NCBI GenBank assembly: GCA_002703245.1
Contig: NZTV01000053.1
Location: 1-38,440 of the forward strand
DNA: 38,440 bases
From: Microbacterium sp.
GTDB taxonomy: Bacteria; Actinomycetota; Actinomycetes; Actinomycetales; Microbacteriaceae
Direction of reading: 5' to 3'
The position numbers and the translations under genes are program-made. This document shows positions 27,277 through 34,859 of the stretch, piece after piece. Under the pieces are notes generated by a model. That model ran no database searches, was not told the origin of the DNA, and was given only the letters and a program-made list of their open reading frames with translations. Positions within the stretch are counted from its first letter, which is position 1. Each line of letters begins with the position of its first letter.

Positions 27277-28250
27277 CGGGTCGTCCCCGAGACCTTGGGC
27301 AGAGCGCCGCCCGCGGCGGCGTTGCGGTCGGGTCGGAAGTTCCGGAAGTCGGCCCCCTCGACATCGGTCACGAGGGCGAGTTCGTCTTCGATCATCGCCG
27401 CCTCCCATTCCTCCGGCCCCACCAGGGGCAGTCTCACGCGCGGGCTGGAGATGCGGCCCAGCCCATGCAGGATGTACTTCGCCGCGACGGTCCCGGGGAC
27501 GTGGGTCATCACGGCACGCACGAGCGGTTCGAGTGTCTTGTGTTGCGCGGTGGCCGTGGCCAGGTCGCCACGGTTCACCGCGTCGACGATCGCACGGTAC
27601 GGTGCGGACGCGATGTTCGCGGTGACGCCGATGAGGCCACGCGCCCCGATCGACAGGTGCGGCAGGACGTTCGCGTCGTCGCCGGAAAAGTACATCAGGT
27701 CGGTCTGGTTGAGCACACGACTGACCTCACTGAAGTCACCCTTGGCGTCCTTGATCGCGAGGATGTTGGGGTGCTTGGCCAGGCGCAGGATCGTCTCGTA
27801 CGCGATCGGCACGCCGGTGCGACCCGGGATGTCGTAGAGGATGACCGGCAGGTCCGTGGCGTCCGCGACGAGCCGGAAGTGGGTCAGGATCCCCGCCTGC
27901 GTGGGCTTGTTGTAGTACGGGGTCACGATCATGATCCCGTCGGCGCCGGCCTTCTCACTGGCCTTGTACAACTCGATGGCGTGCGCGGTCTCGTTCGATC
28001 CGCCGCCGGTGATGATCTTCGCGCGCCCGCCCGCGACATCCTTGCCGACCTCGACGAGACGGAGCTTCTCGGCGTCGGTGAGGGTGGAGGTCTCCCCCGT
28101 GGTCCCGGTGACGACGACGCCGTCGGCGCCGGCCGACACGACATCGTCGATGTGCTTCTCGGTCGCGGGCCAGTCGACCTCTCCGTCGGCCGTCATCGGG
28201 GTGATGAGGGCGACGAGCACCTGGCCGAAGGGATTGGCGTCGAGCGTCAT
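27273..28250 (-). CDS. dapA: 4-hydroxy-tetrahydrodipicolinate synthase
   Basis: 325 aa (beta-alpha)8 lyase condensing pyruvate with aspartate semialdehyde, the first committed step of lysine/DAP synthesis. The Schiff-base lysine K167 lies in ILAIKDAKGD; Y139 (VILYDIPGRTG), R144 and the GTTGE motif at 49-53 are present. The C-terminal ~20 residues are a variable tail. TAGCCT (28262-28257) lies 6 nt before the ATG, suggesting a leaderless dapA-rnj transcript independent of the upstream thyX unit. Confidence 0.97.
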   Translation of the reverse strand: MTLDANPFGQVLVALITPMTADGEVDWPATEKHIDDVVSAGADGVVVTGTTGETSTLTDAEKLRLVEVGKDVAGGRAKIITGGGSNETAHAIELYKASEKAGADGIMIVTPYYNKPTQAGILTHFRLVADATDLPVILYDIPGRTGVPIAYETILRLAKHPNILAIKDAKGDFSEVSRVLNQTDLMYFSGDDANVLPHLSIGARGLIGVTANIASAPYRAIVDAVNRGDLATATAQHKTLEPLVRAVMTHVPGTVAAKYILHGLGRISSPRVRLPLVGPEEWEAAMIEDELALVTDVEGADFRNFRPDRNAAAGGALPKVSGTTR

Positions 28251-28256
28251 GCCTCC

Positions 28257-28262
28257 AGGCTA
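28257..28262 (-). promoter_or_regulatory. -10 element for a leaderless dapA-rnj mRNA
   Basis: TAGCCT on the minus strand, 6 nt (GGAGGC) before the dapA ATG. Confidence 0.45.
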
Positions 28263-28274
28263 TCTCCTCGCGGG

Positions 28275-28289
28275 GGGCGCTCAGCGCCC
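28275..28289 (-). terminator. small hairpin with the dehydrogenase stop codon in its loop
   Basis: GGGCGC-TGA-GCGCCC on the minus strand: a perfect 6-bp stem whose 3-nt loop is exactly the TGA stop of the short-chain dehydrogenase gene. It lies just upstream of the dapA promoter. No U-run follows. It may act as a weak terminator or 3'-end stabiliser. Confidence 0.35.
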
Positions 28290-29042
28290 GCGCGTACCGA
28301 CGCCCGCGGCCACCGAGGCCGGGAGGAGGGCGGCGATCCGGGTGAGCGCTTTGTACCGCAGCGACGGTATCGACACCCCTCGACCGCGGGCGGCGTCGCG
28401 CAGCGACTCGGCGACCACGTCCCGCGCGTCGAGCCACAGCGGCCCCGGGACGCCCTCTTGACCCGGCGGCAACCCCATCCGCTCATGGAAGTCGGTGTGG
28501 GTGAATCCGGGGCACACGGCCGTCACCGTCACCCCGCGCGGCGCGTAGACGGCGTTGGCCCACCGGCTGAACTCCACCACCCACCGTTTGCAGGCCCCGT
28601 AGGTCGAACGCGGCAGGTAGGCGGCCACGGAGGCGACGTTCAGGATGCGCCCGTGGCCGCGCGCCAACATCCCCTCCAGCGCGGCGTGCGTCAGACGCAT
28701 CGGCGCCTCGACGTGCACACGCAGGTGGTCGACCTCTCGCGCGATGTCGTTGGTCTCGAAATCCAACGACAGCCCGAATCCGGCGTTGTTCACGAGCAGC
28801 TCGACAGGTGCCTCCGGGTCGGCGAGCCGCGCCGCGACCCGCTCGAGGTCGCGTGGGACGGTGAGGTCGGCACCGATCACCTCCACGCGCACACGGTGAC
28901 ACACCCGAATCGCCTCGGCCACCGCGTCGAGCGCCTCCATCGACCGCGCCACGAGCACCAGATCCGCTCCGCGGGCGGCCAGCTGCCGCGCGTACTCCGC
29001 GCCGAGGCCGGAGCTCGCGCCGGTGACGAGCGCCGTGACCAT
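28281..29042 (-). CDS. short-chain dehydrogenase/reductase
   Basis: 253 aa classical SDR. Cofactor motif TGASSGLG (7-14), NNAG (85-88), and catalytic S138, Y148 and K152 (YGACK). R33 after the second strand (LVLVARS) is consistent with NADP(H). The substrate is unknown. The ATG is 2 nt after the thyX stop, so it is probably co-transcribed with thyX. A related SDR (Rv2750) lies in this neighbourhood in M. tuberculosis, but orthology is not shown here. Confidence 0.9.
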   Translation of the reverse strand: MVTALVTGASSGLGAEYARQLAARGADLVLVARSMEALDAVAEAIRVCHRVRVEVIGADLTVPRDLERVAARLADPEAPVELLVNNAGFGLSLDFETNDIAREVDHLRVHVEAPMRLTHAALEGMLARGHGRILNVASVAAYLPRSTYGACKRWVVEFSRWANAVYAPRGVTVTAVCPGFTHTDFHERMGLPPGQEGVPGPLWLDARDVVAESLRDAARGRGVSIPSLRYKALTRIAALLPASVAAGVGTRGR

Positions 29043-29044
29043 GG

Positions 29045-29776
29045 CTACGGCGCCACCCGGCCGTTGGCGTTGAAAGCCGCGTGGGTCAGTGGCATGAGCT
29101 CCCGCCAGTGGGACTCCATCTGCTCGGCGCACATCTCGATCTCGCGTTGCGGGAACGACGGGAAGTGGGTGCCCTCGACCTTCGTGCGCAGGGAGAGGAA
29201 GTTCATCAGTGCGCGGGAGTTCATCGTCACGTACATCGACGAGTAGATGTTCAACGGCAACACGATGCGGGCGACCTCCCGCGCGACTCCGGCCTCGAGC
29301 ATCCGCTGGTACGCCTCGAAAGCCTGGATGCTGGACGCACGCGTCGCCTCATCGACCAGATCGAATTGCGCGTCGTCGCCGGGGAGGAACTCGTAGGCCC
29401 CCGGCTTGCCGATCTGTACGAGGTTGCGCTCACGCGAGGGCACATAGAACACGGGACGCAACTCGCGGTAGCGACCCGATTCCTCGTTGTACGAGGCGAT
29501 GCGATGCCGCATGAACTCACGGAAGACGAAGATCGGCGCCTGCACGTAGAAGGTCATGGAGTTGTGCTCGAACGGCGAGCCGTGGCGGTCCCGCATCAGG
29601 TAGTTGATCAGGCCCCGGTCCCGCCCGGAGGCCTCGACGCCGGTCTGGGCCGACTCGAGGGTCTGCTCCCCCTGCGTCGACACCCGCGCCGCGAACAGCA
29701 CATCGGAGTCGGAAGCGCTCGAACGGACGAGTTCGACGGTCATCTCGCTGCGGAACTGGATGTCGGCATCGCTCAC
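29045..29776 (-). CDS. thyX: flavin-dependent thymidylate synthase
   Basis: 243 aa from the GTG at 29774-29776. ThyX makes dTMP from dUMP using FAD, NADPH and methylene-tetrahydrofolate, without a catalytic cysteine of the ThyA type. The ThyX motif RHRxxSxNExSxR reads RHRIASYNEESGR (about 90-102). C-terminal blocks YVTMNSRALMNFLSLR and PQREI are typical. A GTG three codons upstream (29783-29785) overlaps the TAGGGT -10-like hexamer, so the leaderless GTG was preferred. Confidence 0.96.
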   Translation of the reverse strand: MSDADIQFRSEMTVELVRSSASDSDVLFAARVSTQGEQTLESAQTGVEASGRDRGLINYLMRDRHGSPFEHNSMTFYVQAPIFVFREFMRHRIASYNEESGRYRELRPVFYVPSRERNLVQIGKPGAYEFLPGDDAQFDLVDEATRASSIQAFEAYQRMLEAGVAREVARIVLPLNIYSSMYVTMNSRALMNFLSLRTKVEGTHFPSFPQREIEMCAEQMESHWRELMPLTHAAFNANGRVAP

Positions 29777-29783
29777 GATGCCC

Positions 29784-29789
29784 ACCCTA
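29784..29789 (-). promoter_or_regulatory. -10 element for a leaderless thyX mRNA
   Basis: TAGGGT on the minus strand, 7 nt before the GTG at 29776. Confidence 0.45.
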
Positions 29790-29870
29790 CCCGCGCGCCG
29801 CGCGGGCTCCGGCGCGTCCAGCCGACGCGGCAGGTGCGGGGGACGCGACCCGAACGCCGCGACGACCGTC

Positions 29871-29876
29871 TAGCCT
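29871..29876 (+). promoter_or_regulatory. -10 element for a leaderless thioredoxin-like gene mRNA
   Basis: TAGCCT, 8 nt before the GTG at 29885. Divergent from the thyX promoter in a 108-nt intergenic region. Confidence 0.45.
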
Positions 29877-29884
29877 TGACCGTT

Positions 29885-30322
29885 GTGGATATCCTGCCCG
29901 CCCTGCTCGGCACCCTCGCGTTGCTCGCCCTCACCCTCGGCGCCGGCATGCTCGTGCGCGCCCGGCACGGCCGCATCCGCCGGGGGATCCCGCACGAGGT
30001 GATCCAGCCGCGGCGCTTGGGCGCCGACGCACTCGGCGAGCGCGCGACGCTGTTGCAGTTCAGCACGGAGATGTGCGCCAAGTGCCCGGGCGTGCACCGG
30101 ACCCTGTCCCAGATCGCCGACGGGCACGCCGGTGTGCGCCATCTCGACGTCGATCTGACCCACCGCCCCGACATCGCCAAGCATTTCCACGTGCTGCAGA
30201 CCCCGACGACCCTCATCCTCGACGCCGACGGCGCCGTCCAGTCCCGGGTCGGCGGGGTGCCCGGCCGCCACATGCTGGAACTCGAGCTGTCGCGCCTGAC
30301 CGGAGACCCGGTCCGTGTCTGA
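29885..30322 (+). CDS. membrane-anchored thioredoxin-fold protein
   Basis: 145 aa. One N-terminal span (about 3-24, ILPALLGTLALLALTLGAGM) followed by a basic stretch and a thioredoxin-like domain with the redox pair C64-A-K-C67 (FSTEMCAKCPG) and the cis-proline loop QTPTT. The basic RARHGRIRRG after the span suggests the domain faces the cytoplasm. The CAKC centre differs from thioredoxin CGPC. It overlaps the DUF4395 gene by 8 nt, a pairing often seen in actinobacteria. The partner substrate is unknown. Confidence 0.85.
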   Translation: MDILPALLGTLALLALTLGAGMLVRARHGRIRRGIPHEVIQPRRLGADALGERATLLQFSTEMCAKCPGVHRTLSQIADGHAGVRHLDVDLTHRPDIAKHFHVLQTPTTLILDADGAVQSRVGGVPGRHMLELELSRLTGDPVRV

Positions 30323-30836
30323 ACCGCCGCGTGGCATCGACCCCCGGGGGCCGCGCTTCGCGGCATCCATCACCTCCTTCCTCCTCCTGATCGATGTCTT
30401 CCTGGGTCTTTCAGGACTGTCGACAGAGCGCGGCCCGGGCACGGCGGTGGAGACCGCGACCGTCACGCAGCGCGCACTGGACCCCGCGTTCCTGCTGCTA
30501 CTCGCGCTGGCGCTGTTGTTCTCGTGGGGTGTGATCTCTCCCCGCACCGCGCCGTGGGCCGTACTCTTCCGACGCCTCGTCGCGCCGCGGCTGGCGCCTC
30601 CCACGGAGCTCGAGGATCCGCGGCCGCCCCGCTTCGCGCAGGGTGTGGGGCTCGCGGTCTCGGCCATCGGCTTGGGCCTGCACCTGGTCGGAGCGCCATG
30701 GGCCCTGCCGATCGCGGCGTCGCTGGCATTCGTGGCCGCGTTCCTCAACGCGGCATTCGGTGTGTGCCTCGGGTGCGGGCTGTACCTCCTGCTGCAGCGT
30801 GCGGGCCTGTTCGGCCGGGAAGGTTCCGCCCGGTGA
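30315..30836 (+). CDS. DUF4395 family membrane protein
   Basis: 173 aa, GTG start inside the previous gene. About four hydrophobic spans (19-38, 57-77, 109-128, 130-150). The family's conserved CxxC is present as C151-L-G-C154 (NAAFGVCLGCGLY) at the end of the last spans. Position and cysteines suggest it exchanges electrons or disulphides with the thioredoxin-fold protein, but this is inference; the family has no established function. Confidence 0.85.
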   Translation: MSEPPRGIDPRGPRFAASITSFLLLIDVFLGLSGLSTERGPGTAVETATVTQRALDPAFLLLLALALLFSWGVISPRTAPWAVLFRRLVAPRLAPPTELEDPRPPRFAQGVGLAVSAIGLGLHLVGAPWALPIAASLAFVAAFLNAAFGVCLGCGLYLLLQRAGLFGREGSAR

Positions 30837-30880
30837 GCGAACCGGGGTGTCAAGCCGTCGCGGCACTCTCCCCTCGCCGT

Positions 30881-30886
30881 TAGGCT
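30881..30886 (+). promoter_or_regulatory. putative -10 element upstream of the OsmC-family gene
   Basis: TAGGCT, giving a leader of about 55 nt before the ATG at 30944. The 107-nt interval 30837-30943 contains no gene. Confidence 0.4.
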
Positions 30887-30943
30887 GGCGGCGTCCGCCA
30901 CCGCCGCGGGCGATCCGTCACCGCCACGAGGAACGAGGGCATC

Positions 30944-31369
30944 ATGACTGTCACGAGCGAAGCATCCACCGCCTGGAAGGGCTCCCTCACCGACGGCGAA
31001 GGCACCGTCTCCCTGGTGTCTTCGGGGGCCGCGACCCTTCCCGTCGATTGGAAGGCGCGCAGCGAGGGTTCCACTTCCACCACGACGCCGGAGGAGCTCG
31101 TCGCCGCCGCGCACGCGTCCTGCTTCAGCATGGCGCTCTCCCACGCGCTGACCGGGAACGGCACTCCGCCGGAGTCGGTCGACACCACCGCATCGGTCAC
31201 CTTCCAGCCCGGAACCGGGATCACCGGTAGCCACCTCAACGTCAACGCGGTCGTCCCCGGCATCGCCGCGGACGACTTCGCGCGGATCGCCGACGAGGCC
31301 AAGACCGGCTGCCCCGTCTCCCAGGCCCTCGCCGGAGTCGACATCACGCTTGAGGCGACGCTTGGCTGA
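30944..31369 (+). CDS. OsmC family peroxiredoxin
   Basis: 141 aa. OsmC-type proteins reduce organic hydroperoxides with two conserved cysteines: C60 in AAHASCFSMALS and C123 in AKTGCPVSQALAG; E51 of the TPEELVAAAH motif is also conserved. The short length and N-terminal TAWKGSLTDGEGTV fit the OsmC rather than Ohr subgroup. It follows the thioredoxin-like/DUF4395 pair, forming a run of thiol-redox genes. The next gene overlaps its end. Confidence 0.92.
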   Translation: MTVTSEASTAWKGSLTDGEGTVSLVSSGAATLPVDWKARSEGSTSTTTPEELVAAAHASCFSMALSHALTGNGTPPESVDTTASVTFQPGTGITGSHLNVNAVVPGIAADDFARIADEAKTGCPVSQALAGVDITLEATLG

Positions 31370-32276
31370 CTCCGCCTCTCCCGGGCGCGTCGTCGTCGGC
31401 GGCGCGGGCGGCCTGATCGGCCGGGCGCTCATCGAAAGCCTCCGTGCCGACGGGCACGACGTCGTGCGGCTCGTCCGGCGTCCCGCCGCCGCGCCCGACG
31501 AGGTGGAGTGGCTGACCGACACCCGCCCGCTCGATCCGGATGTGCTCGCGGGCGCGTCCGCGGTGGTCGGTCTGAACGGCGCGAGCATCGGACGCTTCCC
31601 GTGGTCCTCGTCGTATCGCAGCACGTTGCTGTGGTCCCGCATCACGCCCACGCGGGCGATCGCACGCGCGGTGCGCGAGCTGGGCGATGACGCCCCGTCG
31701 TTCGCGTCCGCGTCCGCGGTGGGGTACTACGGACCCTTCCCCTCCGGACGCGTCGACGAATCGGCCCCTCGCGGCGAGGCGTTCCTGGCCGACGTCTGCG
31801 GCGAATGGGAGAACGCCGCGCTGGCCGCCGGCGACCGGGCGCGGGTCTGCCTCCTGCGCACCGCACCCGTCGTCCACCCCGACGGCGTTCTGAAGCCGCT
31901 GATGCTCCTGACCCGGCTGGGACTGTCCGGACCGATCGGGCGCGGCACGCAGGTGTGGCCGTGGATCTCCCTCGACGACGAGGTTCGGGCCATCCGCCAC
32001 GTCATCGATGCGGGCCTGGCCGGTCCGGTGAACGTGACCGGTCCCACCCGTGCGACCGCGAACGATCTCGGCTTCGCCCTGGCCGTGCGGATGAACCGCC
32101 CCTATCTACTGCGCGCCCCCGCGTGGGCACTGCGGACGGTCCTCGGCCGCGACGCGGTCGAGTCGCTACTGACCACCGACGCACACGTCGTGCCGGCGGC
32201 GCTGGAGGCGTCCGGGTTCACCTTCCGCCACCGCACGGTCGAGGACGCGGTCGAGACCGCGGTGGCCGAAGCCTGA
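31362..32276 (+). CDS. TIGR01777-type NAD-dependent epimerase/dehydratase-like protein
   Basis: 304 aa. N-terminal Rossmann motif GGAGGLIG (13-20), then SASAVGYYG, DVCGEWENAA and LRTAPVV typical of TIGR01777 proteins (SulA/YfcH-like extended SDRs). A C-terminal DUF1731-like region (NRPYLLRAPAWALRTVLG) completes the family pattern. The substrate is unknown. Start: the TTG at 31362 with GAGG upstream, overlapping the OsmC gene by 8 nt; a TTG at 31350 is the alternative. It ends back-to-back with the next gene on the other strand: the two stops form TGATCA. Confidence 0.88.
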   Translation: MADSASPGRVVVGGAGGLIGRALIESLRADGHDVVRLVRRPAAAPDEVEWLTDTRPLDPDVLAGASAVVGLNGASIGRFPWSSSYRSTLLWSRITPTRAIARAVRELGDDAPSFASASAVGYYGPFPSGRVDESAPRGEAFLADVCGEWENAALAAGDRARVCLLRTAPVVHPDGVLKPLMLLTRLGLSGPIGRGTQVWPWISLDDEVRAIRHVIDAGLAGPVNVTGPTRATANDLGFALAVRMNRPYLLRAPAWALRTVLGRDAVESLLTTDAHVVPAALEASGFTFRHRTVEDAVETAVAEA

Positions 32277-32723
32277 TCAGGTTCGCGACCCCGCCTCCAG
32301 ACGGATCGCCGTGCGCACCGCCTCGCGCGCGCGGCGCCGGTCCCCGGACGCGTCATAGGCCAGTCCGAGCCGGTACCACGCGCGCCAGTCCTCCGGCGCA
32401 GCCTCCACCTCGGCACGGAAACGCGGGAAGAGCGCATCGGCGTCCTCTCGCAGGACGCGACCGCTCGGCCGCACACCGACCGCCTCCGACGGGAGGTCCT
32501 CGTCGGCCTCCAGTCGACGGCCGAGCTGCTCGGCACGCCACCCGAACCACAACTCTCGACCCAACCCCCATACGGCGATCGCGGGCAACACGATGAGGGC
32601 GACACCCATCGTGACACCGACGGGGTCGCCCGTGCCCAGCAGCAGCACGGCACGCCACCCGACCAGCGCGATGTAGAGCACCAGGAGCGCCGCCATCACG
32701 GCGACGCCGACCTTGGCCTTCAT
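32277..32723 (-). CDS. small membrane protein with a TPR-like C-terminus
   Basis: 148 aa. Two spans (about 6-26 and 36-54) followed by a soluble region. Residues 97-142 (DALFPRFRAEVEAAP, DWRAWYRLGLAYDASGDRRRAREAV) form one tetratricopeptide-like helical hairpin. The ATG overlaps the dapB stop as ATGA, so it is translated with dapB. TPR units bind proteins; no partner can be named. A single repeat is weak evidence, so the domain call is tentative while the gene itself is well supported by the overlap. Confidence 0.78.
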   Translation of the reverse strand: MKAKVGVAVMAALLVLYIALVGWRAVLLLGTGDPVGVTMGVALIVLPAIAVWGLGRELWFGWRAEQLGRRLEADEDLPSEAVGVRPSGRVLREDADALFPRFRAEVEAAPEDWRAWYRLGLAYDASGDRRRAREAVRTAIRLEAGSRT

Positions 32724-33532
32724 ACGCCGGTCGTGCGCGCCACCTGGCCGGGCACCCCACCCTCGTCGACCGGACCGTTCCCGCCGGGGTGCGGCGTGCG
32801 GATACCGATGTCGATGAAGCTGTCGAGTCCGACCACGACACCCCGCGCGTTCAGCGCGCTCTCCAAGGCGAGGCGGATGCCGGGGGCGTAGGCCCTCGCG
32901 GGGTCGACGGTGTCGTGGGTGATCGTGAGCGACTCCCCCGGGCCGGAGAGCACGACGTCCTGTTTGGCGATCACACCGGGGCGACGCAACGAGTGGATGG
33001 GCACGCTCGCGACACGCTGACCGCGCGCACGCTGATCGACGTGCGGTGACTCGACCGGTCCGACGGACGCTCGCGCAGCGGCCACGAGCTCTGCCGTGCG
33101 CACCGCGGTGCCGCTGGGCGAGTCGATCTTCGACTCGCGGTGCGCCTCGACGATCTCGATGGAGGGGAAGAAGGGCGCGGCCGCACCGGCCAGCGCCGAT
33201 CCGATGACCGAGCCGAGGGAGAAGTTCGGGATGAAGACGGCGCCCGTCCCCGCCGCCTCCACCAGCGGACGCACCAGCGCGATGCGCTCCGCCGACCATC
33301 CGGAGGTACCGACGAGGACGTTGACGCCCCGCTCGACCGCCGCGCGCACCACATCGATCGACACCGCGGGCGTCGATGCATCGACCACCAGGTCGGCGCC
33401 GTCGATGTCGCCGATGTCGGAGCGGGAGGTCAGCACGGCGTGTTCGGTGTACGCGTCGTCGGCGTTCACGATGTCGCGGATGATGCCGCCCAGTTTGCCC
33501 GTTCCACCCACGATGGCCACACGCGTCGTCAT
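32720..33532 (-). CDS. dapB: 4-hydroxy-tetrahydrodipicolinate reductase
   Basis: 270 aa. It reduces the DapA product with NAD(P)H in lysine/DAP synthesis. Visible: Rossmann VAIVGGTGKLG (5-15), GTSGWS (75-80), FIPNFSLG, and the catalytic EAHRESKIDSPSGTA with H131 and K135. The ATG is at 33530-33532; TACGGT lies 6 nt upstream, so the mRNA may be leaderless, although GGAGGT between them also resembles a ribosome site. It shares a 56-nt divergent promoter region with the GNAT gene. Confidence 0.96.
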   Translation of the reverse strand: MTTRVAIVGGTGKLGGIIRDIVNADDAYTEHAVLTSRSDIGDIDGADLVVDASTPAVSIDVVRAAVERGVNVLVGTSGWSAERIALVRPLVEAAGTGAVFIPNFSLGSVIGSALAGAAAPFFPSIEIVEAHRESKIDSPSGTAVRTAELVAAARASVGPVESPHVDQRARGQRVASVPIHSLRRPGVIAKQDVVLSGPGESLTITHDTVDPARAYAPGIRLALESALNARGVVVGLDSFIDIGIRTPHPGGNGPVDEGGVPGQVARTTGV

Positions 33533-33538
33533 ACCTCC

Positions 33539-33544
33539 ACCGTA
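33539..33544 (-). promoter_or_regulatory. -10 element of dapB
   Basis: TACGGT on the minus strand, 6 nt before the dapB ATG. Confidence 0.45.
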
Positions 33545-33576
33545 GCCCGCCCGCGGCGCGCCGGAGCGCACCGGGA

Positions 33577-33582
33577 TACGCT
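33577..33582 (+). promoter_or_regulatory. -10 element for a leaderless GNAT gene mRNA
   Basis: TACGCT, 6 nt before the ATG at 33589; no Shine-Dalgarno is present. Confidence 0.5.
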
Positions 33583-33588
33583 CGGTGG

Positions 33589-34056
33589 ATGCTGCGGATC
33601 AGCCCCGAGCCCGTCGACTCCGAAGTCTCACGCATGCTCCTGGCCGAGTACTTCGACGCACGGGCGGCCTCGTTCCCCGGACAGACCTACACCCGCACCG
33701 TCCCCGCGCCGGAGGCGTTCACCGAGCCGACCGGCGTTTTCGTCGTCGCCCGAGAGGACGACCACGCCATCGGATGCGGAGGGATCCGCCGACTCGCGGG
33801 CGACTCCGACCGGACCCGCTTCGAGGTCAAGCACGTCTACATCCGGCCGCAGGGACGCGGCCGGGGATGGGGGCGCGTGCTGATGGGTGATCTCCAGGAG
33901 CGCGCACGATCGTTCGGCGCCGACGAGCTCGTCCTCGACACCCACCACACCCTGGAAGCCGCCGCGGCCCTGTACGCGGCCACCGGCTTCCAACCGATCC
34001 CGGCATACAACGACAACCCCAACGCGACGCGTTGGTTCGGTAAGCCCCTCACGTGA
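33589..34056 (+). CDS. GNAT family N-acetyltransferase
   Basis: 155 aa. Acetyl-CoA binding motif A is KHVYIRPQGRGRGWGRVLM (81-99), followed by LVLDTHHTLEAAAALYAATGF (motif B, about 115-134) and PAYNDNPNATRWFGK. This pattern matches small actinobacterial GNATs acting on unidentified small molecules or peptides. The first codon is the ATG of a leaderless transcript. It is convergent with the histidine phosphatase gene 103 nt away; that gap holds only a weak GCGAAC/GTTCGC repeat and no gene. Confidence 0.9.
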   Translation: MLRISPEPVDSEVSRMLLAEYFDARAASFPGQTYTRTVPAPEAFTEPTGVFVVAREDDHAIGCGGIRRLAGDSDRTRFEVKHVYIRPQGRGRGWGRVLMGDLQERARSFGADELVLDTHHTLEAAAALYAATGFQPIPAYNDNPNATRWFGKPLT

Positions 34057-34159
34057 GCGCGAACCCACCTGTTCGCCTCGGACCCACCCTTCTGCCGCGC
34101 GGGAAACGGGTGGAGTCGGCGGGGACGGATGGTTTCGGCGGCGCGACGCGCCACGATGC

Positions 34160-34762
34160 TCAGACGGGGTGGGACTCCGGCAGTCCCGTGCGCAGTTCCA
34201 CCGGCAGATGAGCGAGGTCGTTGTGGGTCAGGAGCATCCACGGCCGCCCCTGACGCTGTGCGATGACCGTCAGACCGCAATGGGCCTGGTTCAAGGTCAT
34301 CCACTTCCAGTCCGGGGCCTGGAGGATCTCGCGCACGAACCACGCGATCACGGCGTTGTGCGTGATGATCAGCTCGTGCACGTCGCCACTTTTGCGGCGC
34401 AGGAATTCGCTCACCGCGTCGGCCATCTGCGCGCGACCGGCGTCGATTTCGGCGTCGGTCACGGCGCCGAAGAACGGCTCGAAGACCGTCGGGGTGTCCT
34501 CGGTCATCCCGGTCGGTACGCAATCGAACAGCAACGCCGATGGCTGCGGCGACAAGGACGGCATCCGTTCGGCGAACGCCCGCGCGGTCTCGCTGGCGCG
34601 TTCCAGCGGCGAGTGCCACACGCTGTCGAACGGCACTCCCGACAGCCGGTCGGCCAACGCCGCCGCCTGCCGACGTCCACGCGGAGACAGCGGGCCGTCG
34701 ATGAGGCCGTGCTCGGCATCCTGGTGCTCGCCATGCCGCACGAGATAGATGTAGTGCGTCAC
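34160..34762 (-). CDS. histidine phosphatase family protein
   Basis: 200 aa phosphoglycerate-mutase-like fold. The catalytic RHGE is at 9-12 (YLVRHGEH) and the second histidine H135 lies in ELIITHNAVIAW; SPLERASETA (51-60) carries the conserved arginine region. It transfers or removes phosphate through a phosphohistidine; the substrate is unknown. Start: the GTG at 34760-34762 (MTHYIYLVRHGE). A GTG at 34813 overlaps the TAGGGT hexamer (34817-34812) and was rejected. Confidence 0.9.
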   Translation of the reverse strand: MTHYIYLVRHGEHQDAEHGLIDGPLSPRGRRQAAALADRLSGVPFDSVWHSPLERASETARAFAERMPSLSPQPSALLFDCVPTGMTEDTPTVFEPFFGAVTDAEIDAGRAQMADAVSEFLRRKSGDVHELIITHNAVIAWFVREILQAPDWKWMTLNQAHCGLTVIAQRQGRPWMLLTHNDLAHLPVELRTGLPESHPV

Positions 34763-34811
34763 TTCACTCGCTCCATCGGGAAGAATTCCGCGCCGCGTCG
34801 GGCGCCCTTCC

Positions 34812-34817
34812 ACCCTA
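34812..34817 (-). promoter_or_regulatory. putative -10 element of the histidine phosphatase gene
   Basis: TAGGGT on the minus strand, implying a leader of about 40 nt before the GTG at 34762. Confidence 0.4.
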
Positions 34818-34859
34818 TGTCACCCCTCCCGCACCGCAGGCGGGCAGACGGCGCGTCGG

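Noticed and set aside
34059..34076. GCGAAC-N6-GTTCGC after the GNAT gene, resembling an SOS box
   Set aside because: The half-sites are 6 nt apart instead of 4 and lie between convergent gene ends; more likely a weak terminator stem.
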